This document shows, piece by piece, positions 55,137-64,000 of a stretch of 64,000 nucleotides of DNA (its first letter is position 1; the number at the start of each line of letters is the position of its first letter). Under the pieces are notes generated by a model that saw only the letters and a program-made list of their open reading frames with translations, searched no databases and was not told where the DNA came from. The stretch comes from Poa pratensis (taxonomy: Eukaryota; Streptophyta; Magnoliopsida; Poales; Poaceae). A program made the position numbers and the translations under genes. The stretch is from the NCBI GenBank assembly GCA_947311845.1, contig CAMZMU010000069.1, forward strand, positions 14,278,891 through 14,342,890, written 5' to 3'.

Positions 55137-55819
55137 TAGAGATGACGCCCTGGATTTTATCCTCTTCTCCTTTTGTATCAATGATAACGTACACAATTAC
55201 ATCAACCATTGTAATGTCTCTAGACATTTAGCATGAATGGATATTGTATTAGCATTTGATGCACAATTTTGTCAACAGGTTTGAACTTCAGTTTTGAATC
55301 TGTACCAAATCCATTTAACATGATCTCTGACATTCAAAACTTGTATCCATACATTAACAAAAAAAAAGATGTATATATTGCACTTAAAATTTTCTAGATC
55401 CATGCATTAAGAAGAATTATAGATCAACATCAAATTTATGCATTAACAAACAAAACGCATGGAACAAAGGATTTTGAGATCCGACTTTTAGGTTTTGCAT
55501 CCAACGTTTCACATCCAACAATCAAGGACAAATATTTTCTTAAACAATTAGCATCCATTCAAAGAACCATCTCCACGTGCATACCATTTAGAAGCAAACA
55601 AAATAACTATTTGATAGGAATAACAAGTTATACTCTGTAACCAAGAAATCAGCCATTAAAAAGAAAGTACCCATTTGATCCTAGGATGGCTGGTCTAAAA
55701 ATCCTGACTACCACCACAATCCTATTTGGAGATATGTGGCAAAAGTTTTTAAAAAATAGAGAAAAACAATAAGTTGTAAGTTTTGAAAAATGTTAAAGAA
55801 ATCACATGCATTGATGCTG
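55137..55819. other. AT-rich intergenic sequence before duplication arm B
   Basis: No gene or element is recognised. It is not shared with the sequence left of arm A, so the duplication edge lies near 55820. Confidence 0.4.
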
Positions 55820-56046
55820 AGTTGAAAATTGCCTCTGCGTCAAGATGAGAAATTGAGAAATTATGTCTGACGAATCATCCGCTTAGATTTTTATCAACCA
55901 CGAATGGGATTCCGAAATTTCGTTCTAGCAATGTCAGGAACTAGCTACTGCAGCTACAGAAATTAGTACTACATGATCTCCTGGACCGAACCGTTCTGAT
56001 TACTCGATCACATTAGGTGTCGTGATGTCGTCTAAGCAGAGATTTG

Positions 56047-57570
56047 TTAACTGATGACGAGCCAACAGCAAGAACGTTTCTTCCTCCAGCGCTGGTACCC
56101 CTGCAGAGCATGCTCCGCGCGCCGCCGAACGTGCTCCTCGCAGCACAGGAGCTGCTGCACCGCGGCCACCTTGGCGCTATCCAGCTCCTCCTCCAGCGCA
56201 CGCTTCGTCGCGGCGAGCCTGGCCATCGCCTTCGCCACTTCCGCCCCCTCGATTACGAGCTTGGGCCTCGCCTTCCCCTGCTCCGCCACATCTGCTGCTC
56301 GCTTCGCTGCTGTGAGCTCGGCCTTCGCCTTCACCACCTCCGCCTCCGCCGCGGCGAGCCCGGCTTTCGCCTTCGCTAGCTCCGCCCTCGCCGCGGCGAG
56401 CTCGGCCTTGGCCTTCTCCCGTGCAGGCTCCCAGACCGTGGTGTCTCTGTCGAGCCTGCTAGAGATGTTCTTTGGCTTGGGGGAGAAGCCCGGCGGTGGC
56501 GAACGCACACTGGACAGCGGCGTGTTCAGCAAAGAAAGAAGCGGCTCCTCCTCGCCGTTGGCTTCCTGCAAACTTCTCTTTTTCGAAGGGGGCGACCCTG
56601 GTGCGTCGCTGTTCGGCTCGGCTTTTACCTTCTTCAACGGCGCGGCCGCCTTCTCCGCCAGCATACTCTTCATCATGGTGTAGACAGAAGGATCCAAACC
56701 TAGCACACAACACCGACATCAGCTCTCCATGAAACAGGGGAAACAGAGGGATATCGATCTTTGAACATTACCTTCCGGGCTGGAAATAATACAAGTGGAA
56801 GAAGGCGGCGGCGGTGGCGGCAATTTGGTGGTTATCATGACGGCTGCAAGGTTGCTGTTTGAGAGATACTTCCTGAGATCAACGGCCGCGCCGCCGTGAG
56901 CACGAAGCAGCTCCGCCGCCGATTTCTTTTCCTCACCGGTGAGCGCCGGGTTTTCGAAGGAGCTTTCCGACGGCTCGCCCCACTCGACGGGGCAAGGCCA
57001 CGGCTCCGGCGACGTGAGGAAGAAGAACTCATGTCTCCAGTACTTGACGGAGATCGAATTGTTGTGGGGCATCCCCGTGAATCGCAAGCCGGAATTGTGC
57101 CTGGATTGGAAAAAGTACCAGCCTTTTCTCTCTCCTTTGGTTAAGTTAGACAGCTTGAAGAAGTGCCGGAACACGGCCAGCGACGGTGGCACACCGACGG
57201 AGTGACAGAGGGCGAGGAAGCCAGCCATGATGCGCCATCCGTTGGGCGAGAGCTGGGCCGGCGCGATGTTGAAGTGGGCGAGCGCCTCGCAGAAAAATTC
57301 GTGCAGCGGGACGCGCATGCCGGCCTCCAGCGCGCGGGCGAGCACGCAGATGGCTCCCGGCGGAGGCGCCGCGTTCGCTCGCAGGGCGCCGGCGGGGCGC
57401 GCAGTAAACTCCTTGGGGACGCCGTGCTCCTTGCAGAACGCGTCGACCTTGTCTTGCGTCCGCACGAACGAGACGAATTCCTCGGGGCAGCCGCGCCCCG
57501 TCCTCGGCCTCGACTGCACAACAGCGGCGGAAGCGTCGAGGTCAGGGTCGATGGAGGAAGAGGAAGGCAT
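56047..57570 (-). CDS. Transposase_28-like (putative gypsy-type transposon domain) protein, intact two-exon copy
   Basis: Exon 1 is 56772-57570 and exon 2 is 56047-56699, with a 72-bp GT..AG intron in phase 1. Together they give 483 residues without a stop. The N-terminal domain has PPPGAICVLARALEAGMRVP, APAQLSPNGWRIMAGFLALC, VPPSLAVFRHFF and WPCPVEWGEP. A basic Ser/Pro linker and LDPSVYTMMKSMLAEKAAA precede a long Ala/Lys/Glu coiled coil that ends near HALQGYQRWRKK. Compared with the copy at 2102-3894, the second intron and its flanking coding sequence are missing, so DRDTTVWEP runs straight into the coil. It is the only copy of the three that reads through. Domain name is from memory (PF04195). 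The cellular role is unknown and origin from a transposon is an assumption. Confidence 0.75.
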
Positions 57571-59455
57571 CGCGTGAGGGTGCTCCTGTCCGGCGAGGCG
57601 TTTGCTGCCTTCCGCTAGCGCGTCTCCTGGGCAAAGGCTCTTTTGACTGCTCGCTTGGCCTGCTTTTGAGATGCTCGCAAAAATAAAATAAATGAATTTG
57701 TCAAAACTAAGTTAGTAGTTGTACAATGTGCTATAGGACGAGGATTTGTACAAAAAAATCATGTTATAATATGACAATCTGCAAACCATAAACAAAATAT
57801 GTAAAAATATATTGATGGGTGTCATACAGTGGTTGTGCCGTCGAGTTGCATTGCATTGCAAGCTCTACTATTATTATTCCTATCCATATAAGATTAATAT
57901 TTTTTTTTTTTGAACAGGGGGTTGATGCATGTAAGTATTCGTAAGATCAACTCAGGCAATCCCCAAATTTATATAACATATGTACGTCGCTTTATTTGTT
58001 ATCTCTTTAAAAGATTTCCCCCTATATTTATTTCGCACGAGCAACTTGAATCCAATCTCTTATATTCTACTCCCTATTTGTACCGATAATATATTTGTAT
58101 TAATTAGCTTATTATAGCTCGATCTAAAAATGTGTCAACAATAATTACTAATTGCAAGATCACATTGTCCGCGCTTGGTCTCAAAACATGTAAACATTTT
58201 GTTGGCATGGTCTCCGAGAAAAGAAAAACGAATTGCGTTTAGCTTGAAATTTTACTACTCACTCTGGTTCTTTTTAGATGTCGCAGAGAGAACTAACAAA
58301 ATGCATAGTATAACTGGCCACAATAAATTATGATTAGAGGGAATACTATTACTACATGTATGTATTCCTGTCGATTGATTCGGATAAGCTGAGAATGTAT
58401 CCTATGCACCAACCAATTGTTGCACCTAGGTGCACCCAGTTCCGGTTGACCACCTAATTTTTTTTCGAAAATTTCGAAAAGAGTTTGGACATAGATAATA
58501 CTAATATCTAAAATTTCACGAAATTTATAATGGATATTCATAACACGGATCAAGAAACAGAATAAACAAATCCGATAATGAATAGTACAAAGTTTAAGTT
58601 GGCCCATGAATTTGGCCCATTGTCACTACCGATAACAAAAATTTCATTTTTTGTGTTGATGTTGTATTTCCAGTTTAGATTTGAATTCTTGTGCCGACAT
58701 ATATTTATGTTGTGTGAATGTCCAATTTTCTTTCAGATTTTTTGAAAAAAATAATCAATTAATATGTTTTGAAATCGTATAAAAATCACAGGAAGTGGCA
58801 TCATAATGATATATGTTTTTTTTCTATTATTATTTTCTCAATTCACGTCAATCAAAAAGGTCTTATTTGTCGATGACGAGGCATGAACTAGTCATAAACA
58901 GAAACAGAGATTATCAGCAAAAATTACCGTGCAACCTTAATGGAAACCCGAAAGTGAAGACTATGTGACGACAAGGGTAGATAATCAGATTCACAGTCCT
59001 CTACTTGTTGTTGGGATTAATTTTCCTTCACATGCATTACGAAGTAAATACATTTCAAAAAGGATTTAAAAAATTGTATTTTCAATCTTATTTTTGTCAA
59101 TCTTTGTATTGTGTAATTTAATCATTAAAGTTTAGGGATCATGCACTCTATCTTACGGAAAATTTGTTTGAAAGTTCTGATGAGCTCTAGAGTTGATTTT
59201 GGAAGTTAGGTGCACCGAACTCATTTTCTAATACTTAGTAAAAGTACATTTAATAATTTCCAAAATTAAGAAAAAAATCACACATAGACATTGGTTAGAA
59301 ACTTAGACATGTAAAATTGTAAAAAATAAATAATTTGTTACCTAGGTGAAAATAGAGTGCTACATTGTTTTTCAACTGAGAACTCTATTTTTCTAAGATC
59401 TATCGGTGACCATCAATTCATGCATATATTTCCTTGTGGGTGTTGTATTAGAGCT
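57571..59455. other. 5' flank of the intact gene (arm B)
   Basis: Non-coding and collinear with 3895-6245 minus the Stowaway. No obvious TATA box at a convincing distance was fixed. Open frames do not match between arms. Confidence 0.4.
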
Positions 59456-60665
59456 CTTTCTTTTTATCCCCTTCTCTTTGATAGTCTCTCAACGACGCCT
59501 CCCTTCCCCGCTCCTCTCTCCCTCTGGCGGTGTTACTGGTGGGGTGGGGGTGAGAGGGGGCTATATAGGGTTGTATTGGTACGTTGTTCTAGGTGAAATG
59601 CCATCTTGAAACTCGGTATTTTCATCGGTGCGCAAAGTTGAGAGATGGCATTACCTCCCAGGTGGTTGGCTCCATGGAAGATAACGGTGTGAGCAGATTT
59701 ATACATGGCTTCGCCTCCAATAAGAGAGTGTGTCCCCTAGGTTAGATATTAATTGTACTTTTTCTTCTTTCTTGTGTCGTCGTTGTTTCGGAAGGAGGTG
59801 CGAAGGGGTTGCCTCCCAACATGGTGATCTAGAGAGGTGTCATTTTGCTTCATAGCTGTTGGTGACAAATCGTGTGCAACAAATTCTAGAGATCGCGGCT
59901 TCCTGTTCGGGGATCTCCATCCATTTGCAGTATTAGCTGGGCGAAGGGCAACCAGTTTGGGCTTGTGCATCCTCTTATCAAACAAGTCTTTGGCGACAAC
60001 TCTTTTCGAATAACCACACCATCAATGGTGCCAAAAAGAGGCAGCGTCAGCGTCAACTTCGGCCAGTCAAATCTGGTGTTGTCGCACGAAGGGGTAGGCC
60101 AAGTGGTGTTGTCCCTGACATCCACGAAGTCGATGCCTAGATGAAAATGCATAGAGTTAGAATGGCACAATGCAATTTAATTTTTACTCTATCGGCTCGT
60201 TGTAAAAGTTTTGGACCAGTTTGTTTTTTCTTTCCTTTTGGTCATGTTGCATGGGATTTCGTCGATAAGATCAATAGTTAAGCGGCTCTGGTCCTTCGAA
60301 GACATTCCATGTTCAATAGAAATGTGGCCTTGTTGTGTTGATTAAATCCTTTTAACATTGTCGAGCCTATACACGTTAATACATCAAATCAACGTATGTG
60401 TGTTCATTATGTTACTTTGATAAGGGTTTGAATTTTAGAGGAGTCTCTCGGTCCACCATCAAATTTATGATGGTTCATAAAATTACAAAGGCCGGCAAAG
60501 GTTGTGTTTGGTATCGCGGTTGATAATCATAATCCCAATTTCTCGACCCGCTTATCTTTTGTGTTTACATATCTTTGTGTTTCATTCTGAACAAAAGGTT
60601 AAAAAACCACACAACGACATAGTTCCGCAACCACAACTTGATGGTTAGATTTTAGTCCACGTCGT
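59456..60665. other. Unassigned sequence with a degenerate minus-strand coding fragment
   Basis: Two overlapping minus frames (60170-59886 and 59985-59749) look like one broken protein: PTPSCDNTRFDWPKLTLTLP, FGTIDGVVIRKE, then in the second frame KRMHKPKLVALRPANTANGW. I do not recognise it. It could be a LINE ORF1 or transposon fragment. The bases right up to 60665 precede the copia LTR, with GTCGT (60661-60665) as its presumed target duplication. Confidence 0.35.
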
Positions 60666-61850
60666 TGAAAGAGCATGGTGCCCCCATGTGTGGTTTTGGT
60701 AATTAATGACAATCCTTATGGACTAATGTTTGCATTGATATATCCTTAGATCTTGTCCATAGGAAAAGGTTGGAATTCATGTGTTGGACTTTAGAAGATT
60801 ATAAGATGACCAAGATCTTATTAAAGGGTTTATATGAAGAATGGTCATGTGTAGAGTTGAGTATATTTCAAGCATGTCTTGAAGAATATGATGGCGTGGA
60901 TATTCATGTTCACCTTCAAGACATCATCCTTGTGAAGAGAGAAGGAAAGATACAAGTTGATCAAGGCTAAGTGCAAAGAGTGGATTCAAGTGATCAACAC
61001 ACAAAGCTACATGTTGTACCATGTGGGATCTTGTGATCCAATGGTATGGTAAGCAATCGTCTATATAGCTTTGTCAACTAACCCATATATATGTGTGTGT
61101 GTGGAGTATCTATGTGGGGTTAGGTATCTTCCCATGGGCATGCATCAAAGGAAGATTCCATATAGCCCATGGCGGATGACGTCAAGCGGTGGTCGTCATC
61201 AAGATAATGGCCAAGTGAAGATGTTCCTAAAAGTGGCTCTCCCATATTGCGTATGGGGGAGCATTTCACAAGTCTTCATCAAGCGGAGCGCAATCAAGAA
61301 AGGTGATCCAACTTGAGGTGATCAAGATCGTCATCATCTAGCTCAAGTGGATCGCGCAAGGCAAAGGTATGACCTTGATAGGGTTTCTTTTTTACCGGTC
61401 TCATGGTGTTAGTAAGAGACCGGATTATAGGATAGATGCCACACTTTCAAGAGGAGCTCTCGAATGTGTAACTTGATCGTATCGTTCGGAGAGAGCTCAA
61501 ACCTTTGCATATTTGGCATATCATCTTTCTTGGTTCTTATTTGGCTTTTATCCATGTGAGAATTTAGAGCTTGTATTCATCTCCATACCAAGCTCTTGTT
61601 CATCAAAAACGGATTTCATATGAATATCTTATTGCGTTTTTGTTGTTTGAGGTTTTACCGGTTGTTCTGTAATAAAGAAGGTTTACCTTTTTACTTATTG
61701 TTTTATCCTCCCATGTTGGACTATGATGTTTCTCTACATGTTCTTATAAAGCTCTTCGTTGCGATTCCAACGAGCCAAAGATCATCAAAAACGGAGTCCG
61801 GATGCAAAAGATATTGTCGTTTTGGTGTTTGATGTTCCTGCTGTTTTCTA

Positions 61851-62120
61851 AGGGGCGGTAGTACCGCCCGGTACCGCCCGAGGTACCGCCGGAGCAAACA
61901 GAAGGCTGTTTTCAGCGGTACCAAAAGCGGTGGTACCGCCGGGGCGGTAGTACCGCTACCCGGGGCGGTAGTACCGCTGCCTGGAGCCCGTTTTCAGCCT
62001 GTTTTAGTGTTCTAACTTCCCGGGGCGGTAGTATCGCTGCCTGGAGCCCGTTTTCAGCCTGTTTGAGTGTTCTAACTTCCCGGGGGGCGGTAGTACCGCT
62101 GGGGCCAGCGGTAGTACCGC
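61851..62120. repeat. GCGGTAGTACCGC palindrome array
   Basis: The 13-bp palindrome GCGGTAGTACCGC or close variants occurs about six times, interleaved with a near-perfect tandem duplication of about 76 bp (CTGCCTGGAGCCCGTTTTCA at 61977 and 62037). Each copy can form a perfect hairpin. The older copia fragment has degraded GGTAGTAC words at the matching place, so the array is an ancestral LTR feature. Confidence 0.8.
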
Positions 62121-62163
62121 CCCGGCGCGAATCTGCACCCAACGGTTGGATTTTGGGATGACC

Positions 62164-62170
62164 TATTTAA
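62164..62170 (+). promoter_or_regulatory. TATA-like box of the copia LTR
   Basis: CCTATTTAAGGGGCC follows the GC-rich palindrome array, about 950 bp before the LTR end. It is a reasonable core promoter for the element transcript. Inference only. Confidence 0.45.
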
Positions 62171-63124
62171 GGGGCCTTCTTCCCCAATGGTTCCCCAACC
62201 TTTCTAGCAAGTTTTGCCCTCCATTGTTGACCTCCAAAAGCTTGCTTTCTCTCAATCCCTCCAATGATTCTTGCTCATTCTTGAGGGAAACAAGAGAGGA
62301 GATCTAGATCTACATCTCCACCAATCAATCTCTCCTCTAAGTGAGGGGAGCATATTGGATCTAGATCTTGGGATTCATTTGTTGCTTCCTTGCTCTTCCT
62401 CTCATCTTCCTCCATAGCATTAGTTGCTTTGGTGGGATTTGAGAGAGATTTGCTTTGAGCACTTCTTGTGTTCTTGCCATTGCATTAGGTGCATCGGTTT
62501 GAGTTCTCCACGGTGATTCGTGGAGGTGAAGTTTGAGAAGCTCATTACTCTTTGTGGTTCTCCTTGCATCTTGGGTTGCTTGTAACCCTAGGTGCCTTTG
62601 TGAGTCTCGGAGGAAGTCCGAGGCATTGTTGGGAGGCTCCAACTCATTGTGGAGTTCCCCGACCTTTGTGTATCGGTTTGGTCAATGCCTTCAAGTCGAC
62701 CTCATAGTGGAACGAGCCAATCCCTCATGGGTGAAGCTCACGGAGAAAAGGGTGAGCACATCCGTGCTATTGGAGCGCCTAGGTGGCTCCACACCCCTCC
62801 AACGTAGACGTACTTCCATTGGGAAGGAACTATGGGAAACATCTCCTCGTGTCCACTTTGCGGTTACTTCTATACCCAAACCTTTACTTATGCTTTTACC
62901 TTTGTGATAGCCATCGAGCTTGAAGTTATCTATTGCTATCACTTAGTTGTTAATCTTGCTTAGCATAAGTTGTTGGTGCACATAGGTGAACCTAGCTTGT
63001 TTAGGTTTTGTGCTTGATAAATTAAACGCTAGTTTTATTCCGCATTTATTCAAGCCTAAACCGTAATTATTTTAAAACGCCTATTCACCCCCCCCCCTCT
63101 AGGCGACATCCTCGTTCTTTCAAT

Positions 63125-63136
63125 TGGTATCAGAGC
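63125..63136 (+). other. Primer binding site of the copia element
   Basis: TGGTATCAGAGC, complementary to initiator tRNA-Met, lies two bases after the LTR end. Confidence 0.9.
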
Positions 63137-63177
63137 CAGGCTCTCTTTTATTAGGCTTCACCGCCTTGAGAGTAAAG

Positions 63178-63690
63178 ATGTCGTTTAGAGACTTAGCAAA
63201 TGATCCCACTTTCATATTCGATGGCACAAATTATGATGTTTGGAAAATTCGCATGCTTAATCTTTTTTGGGTGTATGGCCCAAAAATGGAGAGAATTGTA
63301 GATATGGATTTTCCTCCTCCAAAGGATCTCCAAAAGTTATCTTTACAGGATGAGGAAAACTCTTATCTCAATTCTCTAGTATCTCATGCTATTGTTGGTG
63401 TTTTGAGCAATGTAGTTCTTGAGTCAATCATGCCTTTTCGGAATGCTCATGATTTATGGACAAAGCTTCAAGACAAATATGATGTGTCCAATATTATTGA
63501 GGATGATTGTTCTCCATCCACTTCCGGGCGTGATGAGTTCTCAACTTCCTCTACTTCACCAACATGTGGTAAGCCACAACCTAATGAGATGGTGGGTAAT
63601 GGTAGGCTTTGCAACAATGGTAGTAAACTTACCATTGATGATTCCTTACCTCTACATTGTTGCAATGATCTACCTTTGGACTTAAACACT
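63178..63690 (+). pseudogene. Ty1/copia gag, 5' part, cut by a gypsy LTR
   Basis: Starts MSFRDLANDPTFIFDGTNYD and has the plant copia gag features FDGTNYDVWKIRML, a helical capsid-like part (AHDLWTKLQDKYD) and a Ser/Thr-rich linker (STSSTSPTCGKP). The upstream ATG at 63124 lies within the primer-site region, so 63178 is the better start. At 63691 the frame runs into another LTR, which truncates it. Residues after about 171 are foreign. Confidence 0.8.
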
Positions 63691-64000
63691 TGTAACAGCC
63701 CAACGTTTGAAACCTGAAAATCTGTATAAAATTTTCACTTTTTGCTTCATACCTGCATCATTGCATCATGACATCCATTGTAATTACTAAACAACAACAC
63801 ACTAACTTTGTTGGGCAACCTTGGAAACAAAATGGCCAACTTGCTCCAACCAAAATCTTCAAACAAAGAAGACACTCAAAGTTACAAAACCAAAATTACT
63901 TGGACATCCATATTTGTCCGGGAAGTTCCAAGAGTTCACAACATTATCTTTGCACTTGCACCAAATTTTAAATAGCAACATTTTGGAAATTAGCAAATTT
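63691..64000 (+). mobile_element. Gypsy LTR start, continues beyond the window
   Basis: TGTAACAGCCCAACG...AAATTTTCACTTTTTG, followed by GCATCATGACATCC, resembles the start of the gypsy LTR at 16053 (TGTAACAGCCCAAAG...AAATTTTCACTTTTG, then GCATCATGGCATCC), but is clearly diverged. The five bases ACACT (63686-63690) should be its target duplication. The rest lies outside the window. Confidence 0.75.

Larger units (their letters stand above)
55820..59455. repeat. Segmental duplication, arm B
   Basis: Collinear with 1410-6245 in direct orientation, about 54 kb apart at the left edge. It lacks the SINE (site near 55877-55890) and the Stowaway (site 58350-58351), which indicates that these came into arm A after the duplication. 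Divergence by eye is substantial outside the gene, so the duplication is not recent. Confidence 0.8.
60666..63122 (+). repeat. 5' LTR of a Ty1/copia element (2457 bp)
   Basis: It starts TGAAAGAGCATGG and ends CGTTCTTTCA, giving the perfect 6-bp inverted ends TGAAAG/CTTTCA, with a primer binding site two bases later. A diverged relative is at 35583-37180. Features inside are an array of GCGGTAGTACCGC palindromes (61851-62120), a TATA-like box (62164-62170) and a C tract near the end (63089-63097). The downstream gag places it in Ty1/copia. No family name is assigned. Confidence 0.85.

Overview
This window is plant nuclear DNA. It is dominated by transposable elements, and the element content points to the wheat/barley tribe (Triticeae): a BARE/Angela-like solo LTR, Stowaway MITEs with CTCCCTCC ends, a CACTA end starting CACTAGTAGAAA, an Au-like SINE with a 3' poly(T), L1-type LINEs and a chromodomain Ty3/gypsy element. 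No bacterial-type features are present. The genus is an inference from repeat recognition, not from a search.

Layout. 1-6245: a Stowaway, a SINE and a broken gene of the Transposase_28 (putative gypsy-type transposon domain) family. This lies in one arm of a segmental duplication whose second arm is at about 55820-59455. 6551-8165: LINE remnant. 8261-14433: reverse-oriented BARE/Angela-like solo LTR (target duplication CTTTG) split by a 4.5-kb Helitron (9839-14351). 14520-15140: short retroposon with a 17-bp target duplication. 15345-30650: a minus-strand LINE interrupted by a Ty3/gypsy chromovirus-like element (16053-27036, 3-kb LTRs). 31568-33254: second Transposase_28-like gene. 33438-41338: MITE, copia LTR fragment with a 165-bp tandem duplication, PIF/Harbinger transposase remnant, one CACTA end and a three-unit 322-bp tandem repeat. 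41370-49470: a Mutator-like element (MULE) carrying three genes: a MULE transposase with SWIM finger, a seven-exon plant mobile domain (PMD) gene, and a convergent unrecognised gene whose promoter is an array of E2F-like sites. 49550-52015: two direct copies of an 0.8-kb repeat. 52362-52980: small coiled-coil/transmembrane gene with one frame break. 53514-54168: Tourist/Harbinger-type element with TTA duplications. 55820-59455: second duplication arm, carrying the only uninterrupted Transposase_28-like gene (56047-57570). 60666-64000: Ty1/copia LTR, primer site and gag start, cut by another gypsy LTR that runs off the window.

How it fits together. Most of the sequence is a record of nested insertion: LINE then gypsy; solo LTR then Helitron; copia then gypsy. 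The duplication arms give empty-site evidence for a Stowaway and a SINE insertion. No classical single-copy host gene is certain. The best gene candidates are the Transposase_28-like trio, the MULE genes and the small coiled-coil gene. Many reading-frame breaks sit at short homopolymers where one base appears missing, so sequencing or assembly error should be excluded before calling these genes dead.
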